A stretch of 64,000 nucleotides of DNA from Streptacidiphilus melanogenes (GCF_000787835.1 NZ_BBPP01000005.1:1-64000), one strand, 5' to 3'; counted from the stretch's first letter, positions 25,562 through 34,785 are shown. Program-made: numbers and translations. Notes: generated from the letters alone by a model not told the origin.

Positions 25562-27673
25562 TCAGTGGGCCGCCACCTGCTCGCGCGGCGCCTCGCCCAG
25601 CGGCTGCCGCTTGCGGGAGAGGCCCGAGGGCCACCACAGGCGGTGGTCCAGGTCCATGGCCAGGGCCGTGACCAGGATCGAGCGGACCACGAAGGTGTCC
25701 AGCAGGACGCCGACGCAGACCGCGAAGCCGATCTCGGCGAAGCCGACGATCGGGAGGGTGCCGAGGACGCCGAAGGTGCTGGCGAGGATCAGGCCCGCGG
25801 AGGTGATGACGCCGCCGGTGGCCGCCAGGCCCGCCAGCGCGCCGCCACGGGTGCCGCGCTTGGCGGACTCCTCGCGGACGCGGGTCATCAGGAAGATGTT
25901 GTAGTCGATCCCGAGCGCCACCAGGAAGACGAAGACGAACAGCGGGAACGCGTTGTCCTCGCCCTGGAAGTGGAAGAGGTGGGTGAAGACCAGCGACGAG
26001 ATCCCGAGCGCCGCCGCGAAGGACAGCACCACCGTCAGGATCAGCACGATCGGCGCCACCACCGCCCGGAGCAGCAGACCGAGGATGAGCAGCACGACGC
26101 CCAGCACCAGCGGGATGATCACCTGGTTGTCGTGGTTCGAGGCCCGCTGGACGTCCAGGCGGACGGCGGTGTCGCCGCCGACGTAGGCGTTCGCGCCCGG
26201 CACCGCGTGGACGGCGGTGCGCGCCGCGTCGACGGTGTTCTCCGCGGCGTTGCTGTCGGGGGCGCTGGTGAGCGTGGCGGTGACGTAGGACAGCCCGTTG
26301 CGGGTCACCGGCGGGGTGACGCCGGTCAGCCCGTGGCCGTCGAGACGGCTGAGGGCGGCCGCGACCTGGTCGCCGGACGAGGCGTTGGCGATGACCTGGA
26401 GCGGGGAGCCGGTGCCGGCGGGGAAGTGGGCGTCGATGACCGTCTGTGCGGAGACCGAGTCGGGGGTGTTGCTGAAGGAGCCGGCCGTGGAGAGGCCGTT
26501 CGCCTTGAGGCCGAGCATGCCGAGGGCGAGGGCGCCGAGCGCCAGCGCGGTGCCGACCCAGACGATCCGCGGGCGGCGGGCGATCCCGCCGCCGATCCTG
26601 GCCCACACGCCCGTCTCGGTCGGCTCGACGGAGCCGAACGCGGGGCGGACCGGCCAGAAGACCCAACGGCCGCAGATGACCAGCAGCGCGGGCAGCAGGG
26701 TGATCATGGCGAGCAGGGCGACGCCGACGCCGATGGCGCAGACGGGACCGAGGCCGCTGGTGGAGTTCATCTCGGCGACCATCAGGCACAGCATCGAGAC
26801 GGCCACGGTGGCGGCGGAGGCGAGGATCGCGGGGCCGGCCCGGTGCAGGGCCTCGGCCATGGCCTCGTGCCGGTCCTCGTGGCGGCGCAGCTCCTCGCGG
26901 TAGCGGGCCACCAGCAGCAGCGCGTAGTCGGTGCCGGCGCCGATGACGAGCACGGTGAGGATGCCCTGGCTCTGCCCGTTGACGGTCAGTCCGCTGTTCT
27001 TGGCCAGCAGGTAGATGACGCCCTGGGCGGCGGTGAGGGCCAGGCCCGAGGAGATCAGCGGCAGCAGCCACAGGGTCGGGCTGCGGTAGGTGAGCAGCAG
27101 CAGCACGATGACGACGGCGAGGGTGGAGTACAGCAGCGTGCCGTCGATGCCGGCGAAGGCCTTGCTCTGGTCGGCGCCGTAGCCGCCGGGGCCGCCGACG
27201 TGGGCGGTCAGGCCCGGGTCGCCGGTCGCGGCGATGGAGCGCAGGTGGTCGACGGCCGGGCCGAGGTTGTTCCAGCCGTCCTTGGACAGGTCGATCATGA
27301 CGGTGGTCTGCAGCGCCTTGCCGTCGGCCGAGGGGCGCGGCGGCTGGACCGGGCCGAGCACGTGGTCGACCTTGGCGAAGGCCGCGGTGTCCGCGGTGGC
27401 CTTCTGGAGGTCGGCCGGGGTGATCCCACCGTCGCGGGTGTAGACGACGATGGTCGGCGACGCCGTGCTGGAGACGAACCGGCCCTCGAGGTTCACGACC
27501 TTGGTCGACTCCGCGCTGCCGGGCAGCCAGCTGGACGTCTGGTTGTTCTCCGCACTGGTGAGCTTTCCGGCGAGCGGGCCGAGGGCCACCAGGGCCACCA
27601 CCCACAGGGCCAGGACGACCCACTTGGTTCTGCGGCCGGCAGGAAGGGCGGCGAGCCGCCGGACGTGATTCAT
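25562..27673 (-). CDS. MMPL family RND-type transporter
   Basis: 703 aa with two six-helix halves of the MMPL/RND type: a first membrane helix (KWVVLALWVVALVALGPLAG), a large extracytoplasmic loop, then helices bearing GAGTDYALLLVARYREEL and, in the second half, ALGIDYNIFLMTRVREESAK. These GxxxDY motifs hold the proton-relay Asp-Tyr pairs. MMPL proteins export lipids, siderophores or drugs using proton motive force. It is preceded by a MarR gene on the same strand (121 bp apart), suggesting MarR-controlled efflux. A 14-bp palindrome lies upstream. The substrate is unknown. Confidence 0.93.
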   Translation of the reverse strand: MNHVRRLAALPAGRRTKWVVLALWVVALVALGPLAGKLTSAENNQTSSWLPGSAESTKVVNLEGRFVSSTASPTIVVYTRDGGITPADLQKATADTAAFAKVDHVLGPVQPPRPSADGKALQTTVMIDLSKDGWNNLGPAVDHLRSIAATGDPGLTAHVGGPGGYGADQSKAFAGIDGTLLYSTLAVVIVLLLLTYRSPTLWLLPLISSGLALTAAQGVIYLLAKNSGLTVNGQSQGILTVLVIGAGTDYALLLVARYREELRRHEDRHEAMAEALHRAGPAILASAATVAVSMLCLMVAEMNSTSGLGPVCAIGVGVALLAMITLLPALLVICGRWVFWPVRPAFGSVEPTETGVWARIGGGIARRPRIVWVGTALALGALALGMLGLKANGLSTAGSFSNTPDSVSAQTVIDAHFPAGTGSPLQVIANASSGDQVAAALSRLDGHGLTGVTPPVTRNGLSYVTATLTSAPDSNAAENTVDAARTAVHAVPGANAYVGGDTAVRLDVQRASNHDNQVIIPLVLGVVLLILGLLLRAVVAPIVLILTVVLSFAAALGISSLVFTHLFHFQGEDNAFPLFVFVFLVALGIDYNIFLMTRVREESAKRGTRGGALAGLAATGGVITSAGLILASTFGVLGTLPIVGFAEIGFAVCVGVLLDTFVVRSILVTALAMDLDHRLWWPSGLSRKRQPLGEAPREQVAAH

Positions 27674-27695
27674 GTGTGTGCATCCCCCAACTTAA

Positions 27696-27709
27696 CGCGA
27701 TACATCGCG
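27696..27709. promoter_or_regulatory. palindromic operator candidate upstream of MMPL gene
   Basis: CGCGAT-AC-ATCGCG is a perfect 6-bp inverted repeat 22 bp before the MMPL start codon. It differs from the sequence found at the adjacent MarR start, so the binder is uncertain. Confidence 0.45.
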
Positions 27710-27794
27710 ACTGTAGCGTCCACGATGTGCGCGGGCGTCGGGGGTTGTCAACCGTTCCAGGTCAGCGTGCGGCCGATGTTCACGCCGATGTCCA

Positions 27795-28235
27795 CTACCG
27801 GGGTTCGGCGTTGTAGCGCTCCAGGAGGTCGGCGAAGACGGCGACGTCGTCGTCGGACCAGTGCGCGAGGCGGTTCAGGAAGGCCTGGCGCCGCTGCTCG
27901 CCGGCCTTGCGCAGCAGTTCGGCGCCGGTCTCGGAGGGATGGATGATCTGGCCGCGCTGGTCCTCGGGGTCGGGGCTGCGCTCGACGAGGCCCAGCTTCT
28001 CCAGGGTGGCGACCTGGCGGCTGACGGTGGACTTGTCCAGCAGGAAGTGGCCGGCCAGATCGGTGCCGCGACAGCCGCCGACGTCCCGCAGGTGGTCCAG
28101 GATCGCGTAGCTGACCAGGGTCAGCCCGGGGTGGATCTGCGAGGCGATGGCGCGGGCGCGGCGCGAGAAGGCGGTCAGCTCGCGCTGGATGGAGTCGATG
28201 CTGTCCATGCGCGTGCGCGCGGAAGTGGTGGGCAT
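27795..28235 (-). CDS. MarR family transcriptional regulator
   Basis: 146 aa from ATG at 28235 (MPTTSARTRMDSIDSIQREL). A TTG five codons upstream could extend the frame, but it lies inside the operator palindrome and is rejected. The winged helix covers about 50-110: LRDVGGCRGTDLAGHFLLDK, STVSRQVATLEKLGLVERSP (recognition helix) and the DQRGQIIHPSETG wing. MarR proteins usually repress themselves and a linked exporter, here the MMPL gene downstream. TATTAT at 28242-28247 (minus strand) would place transcription start on the ATG itself, giving a leaderless mRNA. Confidence 0.9.
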   Translation of the reverse strand: MPTTSARTRMDSIDSIQRELTAFSRRARAIASQIHPGLTLVSYAILDHLRDVGGCRGTDLAGHFLLDKSTVSRQVATLEKLGLVERSPDPEDQRGQIIHPSETGAELLRKAGEQRRQAFLNRLAHWSDDDVAVFADLLERYNAEPR

Positions 28236-28252
28236 GGTTGCATAATACAACC
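28236..28252. promoter_or_regulatory. MarR operator overlapping -10 box
   Basis: GGTTG-CATAATA-CAACC is a perfect inverted repeat directly abutting the MarR start codon and enclosing the minus-strand -10 element TATTAT. Size and position fit autorepression by MarR dimers. Confidence 0.65.
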
Positions 28253-28277
28253 AAGCTGAGCTCTGCGCGAGTCCCCG

Positions 28278-31058
28278 CTACGACCGCTCCGCCAGCGGCG
28301 GCAGCGCCGGGACGGGCTGCTGCATCGGCAGCGGCAGCTCGAACCAGACCACCTTGCCGACCGCCTTGCGGCTGGTGCCCCAACGCGACGCCAGCTGGCT
28401 GACCAGGCCGAGGCCGCGGCCCTCCTCGTCCAGCAGCTCCGAGGGCTCCAGCGACGGCAGGTTGTGGTCGTCGTCGCTGACCTCGACCAGGAGCTTGCCG
28501 ACCCGCATCAGCTGCAGTTCGACGCTGCCCTTGGCCACCCGAAGCGCGTTCGTCACCAGCTCGCTGACCAGCAGTTCGGTCAGCTCCGACACCTCCGCGA
28601 GGCCCCAGCGGGTCAGTTGGTCGTGGACCAGACTACGGGCCCGGCGCACCTCGCTGGCGTCCAGCGCCAGCGACCAGGAGATGACGTCCTGCGGCGGGAT
28701 GCCGTCGAAGCGGGCGATCAGCAGCGCCAGGTCGTCGGCCCGGTCCTCGGTGTGCAGGCGTTCCAGCACGGTGTCGCAGACCTCTTCCGGGCTGCGCCGC
28801 GGGTCGACGATGTCGCCGCACAGGGCGGCCAGGCCGTCCCCTATGTCGCCGCCGCGCATCTCCACCAGGCCGTCGGTGCACAGCACCAGCATCGAACCGT
28901 CCGTCACCTTGACCTCCTTGGAGGCGAAGGGGACGCCGCCGACGCCGATCGGGGCGCCGGAGGGGATCTCAAGCAGCTCGCCGCGGCCGTCCGGGTGCAC
29001 CAGCACCGGCGGCACATGGCCGGCCGAGGCGATCGTGCAGGTGCGGGCGATCGGGTCGTAGACCGCGTACAGGCAGGTGGCGAGATGGTCGTCGCCCAGA
29101 CGCTGCGACAGGTTGTCCAGGTGGCGCAGGATCTGACCGGGCGGCAGGTCCAGTGCGGCCAGCGTCTGCATCGCGGTGCGGAACCGGCCCATCGCGACAG
29201 CGGAGTGCAGACCGTGGCCCATCACGTCGCCGACCACCAGCGCCACGCGGCTGCCCGGCAGCTGCACCGCGTCGAACCAGTCGCCGCCGACCTCGGCCCG
29301 GCGGTCACCGGGCAGGTAACGGTGGGCCACCTGGACGCCGGGGATGCGCGGCGGGCGGGTCGGCAGCATCGAGCGCTGGAGCGTGATCGCGGTGCGCGCC
29401 TCCATCCGGTGCAGCCGGGCGTTGTCGATCGACAACGCCGCGCGGGCGGCGAGTTCGCGCAGATAGGACGCGTCGGCCTCGTCGAAGGCCGGGCGGTGCG
29501 CGTCACGCAGCAGGGTGAGCACGCCGAGCACGGTGCCGCGCGCGGCCAGCGGCAGCGTCAGCATCGAGCGGCCCTCGAAGAGCGAGGTCAGCCCCGGGCC
29601 GCCGCGCCCGAGCGCGCAGGCCTCGGCGGTGGCCGGATCGAGCCGGGGGACCAGCACCGGCCGGCCGCCCTGCAGCGCGTAACCCGAAGGCGTCTCCCCG
29701 GCGAGGGTGACCAGCGAACCCTCGGTGACCAGGTGCTTCCACGGCAGCGTGCTCTGGCCGAACGAGCAGGCGACGCGGCGCAGCTGCGTCTCGTCGTCCG
29801 GGCGTTCGTGCGGCGACTCGCTGTCGGTGATCAGCCGGTCCCGCAGCTCGACGCAGGCGAAGTCGGCGATGCCCGGGATGACGACGTCGCAGACCTCGTG
29901 GACGGTGCGGTCCAGGTCCAGCGTGGTGCCGATGCGCGCGCCCACGTCGCTGAGCAGCAGCAGCTGCGGGTTCACCGGATCGGCGTCCAGCTCCTCGCCG
30001 ACCGCCGCGGCGCCGGGCCCGAGGCTGACGCTGGCCCGGGTGGGCGGGCCGCTGAACGGCCCGTCGTCCCCCGCGGCGCGACGCGAGGCGGACGGCTGCT
30101 CCTCGGCCGCCTCCTCCTCGGCGCCACGGGAACGGGTCTGCGACGGCACGGCGGCTCGGCCGCCGTGCTCGGGCTGCTCGGTGACCAGGCGGCCCGGCGT
30201 GCGCCTGCCGCCGGTGCGGCCGGGCTCGACGGACGGCGCGTCGGCGCGGTCGGGCTCGGCGGACGTGGGTGTGGACGGAGGCGTGGAGAGGGAGCCGGAC
30301 GTCTGGGCGCGCGCCGGGGCGGTGCGGGCCGCGGCCGTGCGGGACGTCGTACGGCCGGACTTCTGGGCGCGCGCCGTGGCCGGCGGTTCGCTGTCCGGCA
30401 CGGGGGAGACCGGCAGCACCAGCGCGTCCAGCCGCAGGGCGGGCGAGCCCGCGGCGACGAGCTGGGTCAGCAGCGTCCGGCGGCGTTCGGCGGCGATCCG
30501 GGGGAGCACCTGTGCGAGCCGCCGGGCCGCACGTTCGCGCTCCCCACGCGTCCCGCACGGGGCCAGCACCGGTTGCACACGCGCCGAGCCGGCGGCGGCG
30601 CCGGGCGCGTCCGCGGCGAAGGTCAGCTGCTGCTCGCCCAGGGCGATGCGCAGGCCCGAGCCGCTCAGCCGGTGCGCGTCGGCGGCCAGCACGAACATGC
30701 CGCGGCCGCTCGGCTCGACGGTGCGCCAGGCCCAGCAGCAGACCTCGACCCGGCGGCCGTCACGATCGGTGACGCTGAGCTCACCGGCCCAGCCGGGGGC
30801 GAAGTCGACCAGGTCGTCGAGGTGGTCCAGGGCGTCGCCCGAAGCCTTGCCCGCGAGCGGCAGCAACCCCGTGGTGGTGCGGTCCAGCACCTCGTTGCGC
30901 CGGTGCCCGAAGAGCTCCTCGGCACCGAGGTTCCAGTGGGTGAGCCGCCCGTCCGAGTCGACCACCAGGGCGGCCAGCCGCGCCAGCGCGACCACCTCGG
31001 GCAGCGCGGCGACCTTGCCGGCCTGGTCGTTCGCCGCTGCGAAGGACTCCTCCGTCAT
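28278..31058 (-). CDS. PAS-GAF-SpoIIE phosphatase-HATPase signalling protein
   Basis: 926 aa from ATG at 31058 (MTEESFAAANDQAGKVAALP), chosen because GAGAGGGTGAG lies just upstream; an open frame continues 42 codons further. Order: PAS-like domain (about 17-130), a helical segment, a disordered Ser/Thr/Pro/Arg-rich linker (about 215-340), GAF domain, a PP2C/SpoIIE phosphatase domain (GDWFDAVQLPGSRVALVVGD, VMGHGLHSAVAMGRFRTAMQ, CTDGLVEMRGGD) and a C-terminal anti-sigma-type ATPase (LLVSELVTNALRVAKGSVEL, DDDHNLPSLEPSELLDEEGR). Such proteins tune partner-switching cascades controlling sigma factors in Streptomyces. No partner gene (anti-anti-sigma) is adjacent. Confidence 0.93.
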   Translation of the reverse strand: MTEESFAAANDQAGKVAALPEVVALARLAALVVDSDGRLTHWNLGAEELFGHRRNEVLDRTTTGLLPLAGKASGDALDHLDDLVDFAPGWAGELSVTDRDGRRVEVCCWAWRTVEPSGRGMFVLAADAHRLSGSGLRIALGEQQLTFAADAPGAAAGSARVQPVLAPCGTRGERERAARRLAQVLPRIAAERRRTLLTQLVAAGSPALRLDALVLPVSPVPDSEPPATARAQKSGRTTSRTAAARTAPARAQTSGSLSTPPSTPTSAEPDRADAPSVEPGRTGGRRTPGRLVTEQPEHGGRAAVPSQTRSRGAEEEAAEEQPSASRRAAGDDGPFSGPPTRASVSLGPGAAAVGEELDADPVNPQLLLLSDVGARIGTTLDLDRTVHEVCDVVIPGIADFACVELRDRLITDSESPHERPDDETQLRRVACSFGQSTLPWKHLVTEGSLVTLAGETPSGYALQGGRPVLVPRLDPATAEACALGRGGPGLTSLFEGRSMLTLPLAARGTVLGVLTLLRDAHRPAFDEADASYLRELAARAALSIDNARLHRMEARTAITLQRSMLPTRPPRIPGVQVAHRYLPGDRRAEVGGDWFDAVQLPGSRVALVVGDVMGHGLHSAVAMGRFRTAMQTLAALDLPPGQILRHLDNLSQRLGDDHLATCLYAVYDPIARTCTIASAGHVPPVLVHPDGRGELLEIPSGAPIGVGGVPFASKEVKVTDGSMLVLCTDGLVEMRGGDIGDGLAALCGDIVDPRRSPEEVCDTVLERLHTEDRADDLALLIARFDGIPPQDVISWSLALDASEVRRARSLVHDQLTRWGLAEVSELTELLVSELVTNALRVAKGSVELQLMRVGKLLVEVSDDDHNLPSLEPSELLDEEGRGLGLVSQLASRWGTSRKAVGKVVWFELPLPMQQPVPALPPLAERS

Positions 31059-31168
31059 CTCACCCTCTCTCAGCGGCTCCGCGGCTCCATACAGTTCGGG
31101 TACCCCAGGCAAGCACGAAACCTGCGGGTCTAACCCGATATTGAAGAACATTTGCCGTGTTCCGTAGC

Positions 31169-31198
31169 GCGCACACCTGCGCACGCCCTAGTGTGCGC
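31169..31198. promoter_or_regulatory. inverted repeat in divergent promoter region
   Basis: GCGCACAC (31169-31176) and GTGTGCGC (31191-31198) form perfect 8-bp arms around a 14-nt spacer, between the SpoIIE-type phosphatase gene and the J-domain gene. A further GAACA-N7-TGTTC repeat lies at 31146-31162. Function unknown. Confidence 0.4.
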
Positions 31199-31273
31199 CC
31201 TTTGTGCCGATCGCGGGGACAGTAGGGTGGCCCGACGGACACGCGCGTCGAAGAACGAGTAGTGAGGTTCCAG

Positions 31274-32089
31274 ATGACTACCGACCGTGTCGGAGAGCCG
31301 GTGCCGCCGGTCCGGTGGGCGGACCCCGAGGAGCCCGAGCTGGAGGCCCGCGTCGCCGGCGCGGAGGCCGAGTGGGTCGACGCCGAGGTCGGCGTGGAGA
31401 CGCTCCGGGTGGAGCTGGACAACTTCGCGCTCGTGCACCACCAGCGGCTCGGCCCGATGTACGTCCGCCTGGACGAGCTGGACGCGCTGATCGCCGAGGC
31501 CCGGGCCGCGCGCACCGGCAGCCCGGAGGACCTGCGCCGCGCCTACGAGGCGCGCAGCGTGCTGGAGCCCATGCCCGACCTCGCCGCCTTCTTCGACGAG
31601 GGCGACGGGACCGGGGAGGGCGCGGTGCCGCCGGTGTCGATCGAGGCGCCGGAGCGGATCCGCCCCGACCGGGAGGCCCAGCGCCTCTTCCGTGATCTCG
31701 CCCGCCGCGCGCACCCGGACCTGGCCCAGGACCCGGAGGAGGTCAAGCGCCGCGGCGAGTTCATCGCCCGCGTCAACGAGGCCTACGCCCGCGGTGACGT
31801 GCTCGCCCTGGAGCAGCTGGCCCAGGAGTGGGCCGACGGCGACCCGGCCTCCTTCCAGCCCGCCGCCGGCACGCCCGAGCGCGTCGCCTGGCTGCGACGG
31901 CGCCTGGAGTGGCTGGAGAGCCGGCTGCGTCGCCTGGAGGCGACGCGGGCCGAGCTGGCGGACAGCCCGATGGGCCAGCTGCTGATGCTGCACCCCGACG
32001 ACCCGGACGCCCTGCTGGAGGTCCTGGCCGAGCAGCTGCTGGCCAGCGTCGCCGAGCGGCAGTCCGAGCTTGAGACACTGTTGTCGTAG
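31274..32089 (+). CDS. J-domain (DnaJ-like) protein
   Basis: 271 aa; ATG at 31274 preferred over GTG at 31262 because GAGG (31264-31267) gives a 6-nt spacing. The N-terminal half is a helical Glu/Ala/Arg-rich coiled coil. Residues about 130-180 carry a degenerate J domain with the diagnostic HPD (in LARRAHPDLAQDP) and the terminal helix (EFIARVNEAYARGD). The C-terminal part is another coiled coil (WLRRRLEWLESRLRRLEATR). J proteins stimulate Hsp70 (DnaK) ATPase; no Hsp70 gene is nearby. Orthologues in Streptomyces are uncharacterised. Confidence 0.85.
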   Translation: MTTDRVGEPVPPVRWADPEEPELEARVAGAEAEWVDAEVGVETLRVELDNFALVHHQRLGPMYVRLDELDALIAEARAARTGSPEDLRRAYEARSVLEPMPDLAAFFDEGDGTGEGAVPPVSIEAPERIRPDREAQRLFRDLARRAHPDLAQDPEEVKRRGEFIARVNEAYARGDVLALEQLAQEWADGDPASFQPAAGTPERVAWLRRRLEWLESRLRRLEATRAELADSPMGQLLMLHPDDPDALLEVLAEQLLASVAERQSELETLLS

Positions 32090-32113
32090 TCCTTTTCCCT
32101 TCAGGAGATTCTC

Positions 32114-32443
32114 GTGTTCCAGCCCTCCGTCCCCACCGTCGACATCTCCGCGGTCCCGGCCGACGCCGTCCTGCTGGACGTCCGTGAGCAGGACGAGTGG
32201 GACGCTGGTCACGCGTCGGACGCCGTCCACATCCCGATGAGCCAGTTCGTCGCCCGTATCGCCGAGCTCCCCGAGGCCGAGCCGCTGTACGTGGTCTGCC
32301 GGGTGGGCGGCCGCTCGGCACAGGTCGTGCAGTACCTGGTCGCGCAGGGGCGGAGCGCGGTGAACGTGGACGGTGGCATGCTCGCCTGGGAGGCGGCCGG
32401 CCGCGAGCTGGTCAGCGACGGCGGCGAGGCCTTCGTCGCCTGA
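32114..32443 (+). CDS. rhodanese-like domain protein
   Basis: 109-aa single-domain rhodanese; GTG at 32114 after AGGAG. It opens with VDISAVPADAVLLDVREQDE, and the active-site cysteine is in YVVCRVGGRSAQ; the six-residue loop CRVGGR fits sulfurtransferases rather than phosphatases. It may carry persulfide sulfur for cofactor or tRNA thiolation. It follows the J-domain gene by 24 bp, so the two are probably co-transcribed. The physiological acceptor is unknown. Confidence 0.93.
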   Translation: MFQPSVPTVDISAVPADAVLLDVREQDEWDAGHASDAVHIPMSQFVARIAELPEAEPLYVVCRVGGRSAQVVQYLVAQGRSAVNVDGGMLAWEAAGRELVSDGGEAFVA

Positions 32444-32518
32444 CCCCTTGAAGGGGCACGGCCCGGGCGGTATCAACTGAGGAGCTGACGATGTGTCAGA
32501 AACCTTGGGGGTGCCGGC

Positions 32519-34219
32519 GTGAACGCACTCGTGGAAGCCGTCCTCGCGCAGCGCGGCCGGGAACGCGTCGCGCTGGTCGGAGAGGGCTTCGGATACAGCG
32601 GCGACGAGACGCTGTGCGCCGTCCGGGCGCGGGCCGCGTATCTGGGCGAGCAGCTCGCCGGTGCCGAGTACCCGCACGTCGGGCTGCTGCTGGAGAACAC
32701 CCCGGACTACCTGTGGTGGCTCGAGGCCGCCGTCCTCGCCGGGGCGACGGTCGTCGGCGTCAACCCGACCCGGCGCGGGCCGGATCTGCGGCGTGACCTC
32801 ACTCACACCGGCTGCGCCCTGCTCGTGACCGAGACGCGGCTGCTGCCGCTCGTCGCGGACCTCGACCTGGGCATCCCCGTCCTCGTCGTGGACTCCCCCG
32901 CTCACGACGAGGCGCTCGCGCCGTTCGCCGAGGCGGGCCCGCCGACGCGCCTTCCCGCGCCGGAGACCCGGCTGCTGCTGACCTTCACCTCCGGTTCGAC
33001 CGGCGCGCCGAAGGCCGTCGTCTGCAGTCAGGGCCGCCTCGCCCGCGCCGGCGACAAGCTGCGGGCCCAGTACGGCCTGACCGAGGCGGACACCGGCTAC
33101 GCCTGCATGCCGCTCTTCCACGGCAACGCACTGATGGGGCTGTGGGCGCCGCTCCTCCTCGCGGGCGGCACGATCGCGCTGCGCCGCCGCTTCTCCGCCG
33201 GCCGCTTCCTCGGCGACGTCCGGGCCTTCGGCGCGGGCTACTTCACCTACGTCGGTCGCGCCGTCTCCTACGTGCTGGCCACCGAACCGCAGCCCGACGA
33301 CGCGGCCAACCCGCTGCGGCTCGGCTTCGGAACGGAGGCCGGGGCGGTGGACGCCGCTCGCTTCGAGCGGCGTTTCGGCTGCCGCCTGGTCGAGGGCTAC
33401 GGCTCCTCCGAGGGCGGCTGCAACCTGCGGCAGGACCCGGCCGCACCGGCCGGCGCGGTCGGCCGCAGCGGCTCCGGGCCGCACGACGACCTCGCGGTCG
33501 TCGACCCGCGGACCGGTGCGGAACGCCCCCGGTCGCGTTTCGACGCGGCCGGGCGGCTGCTCAACGGCGACGAGGCGATCGGGGAGCTGGTCAACCGAAC
33601 GGCCAGAGCCGGGTTCGAGGGTTACTGGCGCAACGAGGAGGCGGGCGCCGCCCGGCTGCGGAACGGCTGGTACTGGACCGGCGACCTCTTCCACCGCGAC
33701 GCCGACGGCTGGTTCCACTTCGCCGGACGCAGCGCGGACTGGCTCCGCGTGGACAGCGAGAACCTGGCCGTCGCCGACATCGAGAACATCCTCGCCCGCT
33801 GGGAAGCGGCCGCGGCGGTCGCCGTCTACGCCGTGCCCGACCCGGTCGCGGGCGACCAGGTGATGGCGAGCGTCGAACTGCGGCCCGGTACGGTGCGTGG
33901 GGAGGAGCTCGCCTCGGGCTTCGCGCGGTTCCTGTCCCGTCAGCCGGACCTGGGCACCAAGATGCCGCCGCGTTTCGTCCGCTTCGTCGCGCGGATGCCG
34001 GTCACGGCCACCCACAAGACGGCCAAGACGGGCCTGCGGGAGGAGCGTTGGGATGCCGTCGGCGGCGACACCGTGCTGTGGCGGCCCTACGAGCGGTCGG
34101 CGGACGGTGAGCTGAGCTATCGCGTCCTCACGGCGGCGGACCGCGAGAAGCTCGCGGCGCTCTTCGCCGAGCACGGCCGGGCCGCCTTGATCGGTCGAAA
34201 CCAGGTGCCGGAGCCGTGA
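32519..34219 (+). CDS. AMP-forming acyl-CoA synthetase (FadD/VLACS-like)
   Basis: 566 aa; GTG at 32519 after GGGGGTG. Adenylate-forming enzyme that activates a carboxylic acid to acyl-AMP and then acyl-CoA. The AMP-binding motif is LLTFTSGSTGAPKAVVCSQ; GYGSSEGG is the second core motif; WYWTGDLFHRDADGWFHFAG carries the conserved Asp and the hinge follows (RSADWLRVDSENLAVADIE). The catalytic Lys region near the end (THKTAKTGLREE) matches the FATP/VLACS subfamily. Cytosolic or membrane-associated. The acyl substrate, fatty or sterol side chain, cannot be told. The gene is not linked to a polyketide or peptide cluster here. Confidence 0.92.
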   Translation: MNALVEAVLAQRGRERVALVGEGFGYSGDETLCAVRARAAYLGEQLAGAEYPHVGLLLENTPDYLWWLEAAVLAGATVVGVNPTRRGPDLRRDLTHTGCALLVTETRLLPLVADLDLGIPVLVVDSPAHDEALAPFAEAGPPTRLPAPETRLLLTFTSGSTGAPKAVVCSQGRLARAGDKLRAQYGLTEADTGYACMPLFHGNALMGLWAPLLLAGGTIALRRRFSAGRFLGDVRAFGAGYFTYVGRAVSYVLATEPQPDDAANPLRLGFGTEAGAVDAARFERRFGCRLVEGYGSSEGGCNLRQDPAAPAGAVGRSGSGPHDDLAVVDPRTGAERPRSRFDAAGRLLNGDEAIGELVNRTARAGFEGYWRNEEAGAARLRNGWYWTGDLFHRDADGWFHFAGRSADWLRVDSENLAVADIENILARWEAAAAVAVYAVPDPVAGDQVMASVELRPGTVRGEELASGFARFLSRQPDLGTKMPPRFVRFVARMPVTATHKTAKTGLREERWDAVGGDTVLWRPYERSADGELSYRVLTAADREKLAALFAEHGRAALIGRNQVPEP

Positions 34220-34287
34220 GTCTCAGCGAAGATGTTGTCCGGCGGGTGATCCCCGCCGTGAAACCCGCTGCCTGACGAAGGGCCCAC

Positions 34288-34785
34288 ATGACCGACGGAA
34301 TCGGCGAGCTGCTCCGGACGGAGCGGATCGAACTGCGTCCCATCACCCCGACCGTCGCCGCGGCGCTGCGCGCGGGCGGCAACGGCGGCCTCGACTGGCT
34401 GGGCGGCGCTCCGTTCGAAGGCACGGTGGACGCGTGCGGCGGCCTGCTGAAGGCCCACGAGGCAGGCCTGTACCAGGAGGCCTGGGGCGCGTACGCGATC
34501 GTCCTGCGCGCCGAGGGCGTCGCGGTCGGCGGCGTCGGCTTCCACGGTGCGCCGCGGGACGGCAGTTGTGAGATCGGCTACGACCTCGTGCCTCCCGCCC
34601 GAGGCCGCGGTCTCGCGACCGAGGCCGCACGGCTGGTCACGGCCTTCGCCCTCACCCAGCCCGGGGTCGACTACGTGGTGGCTCACACGGAACCGGACAA
34701 CGTCGCCTCCCAGGCCGTCCTGGAGCGGGCCGGCTTCTCCCGCGACGGCGAGACCGAGGGCCTGCTCCGCTTCGTGCGGCGGTAG
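34288..34785 (+). CDS. GNAT family N-acetyltransferase
   Basis: 165-aa acetyl-CoA-dependent acyltransferase of the RimJ/RimL-like type. LLRTERIELRPITPTVAAAL opens the fold; the CoA-binding motif A is YDLVPPARGRGLATEAARLV, and VVAHTEPDNVASQAVLERAG is the typical RimJ/L C-terminal block. The target (protein N-terminus or small molecule) is unknown. ATG at 34288 lies 68 bp after the acyl-CoA ligase. A strong terminator follows. Confidence 0.93.
   Translation: MTDGIGELLRTERIELRPITPTVAAALRAGGNGGLDWLGGAPFEGTVDACGGLLKAHEAGLYQEAWGAYAIVLRAEGVAVGGVGFHGAPRDGSCEIGYDLVPPARGRGLATEAARLVTAFALTQPGVDYVVAHTEPDNVASQAVLERAGFSRDGETEGLLRFVRR

Noticed and set aside
21790-25671. Long plus-strand frame crossing two genes
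   Set aside because: Runs through the 3' end of the secreted protein gene and antisense to ppk2; composition is Arg/Gly-rich noise.
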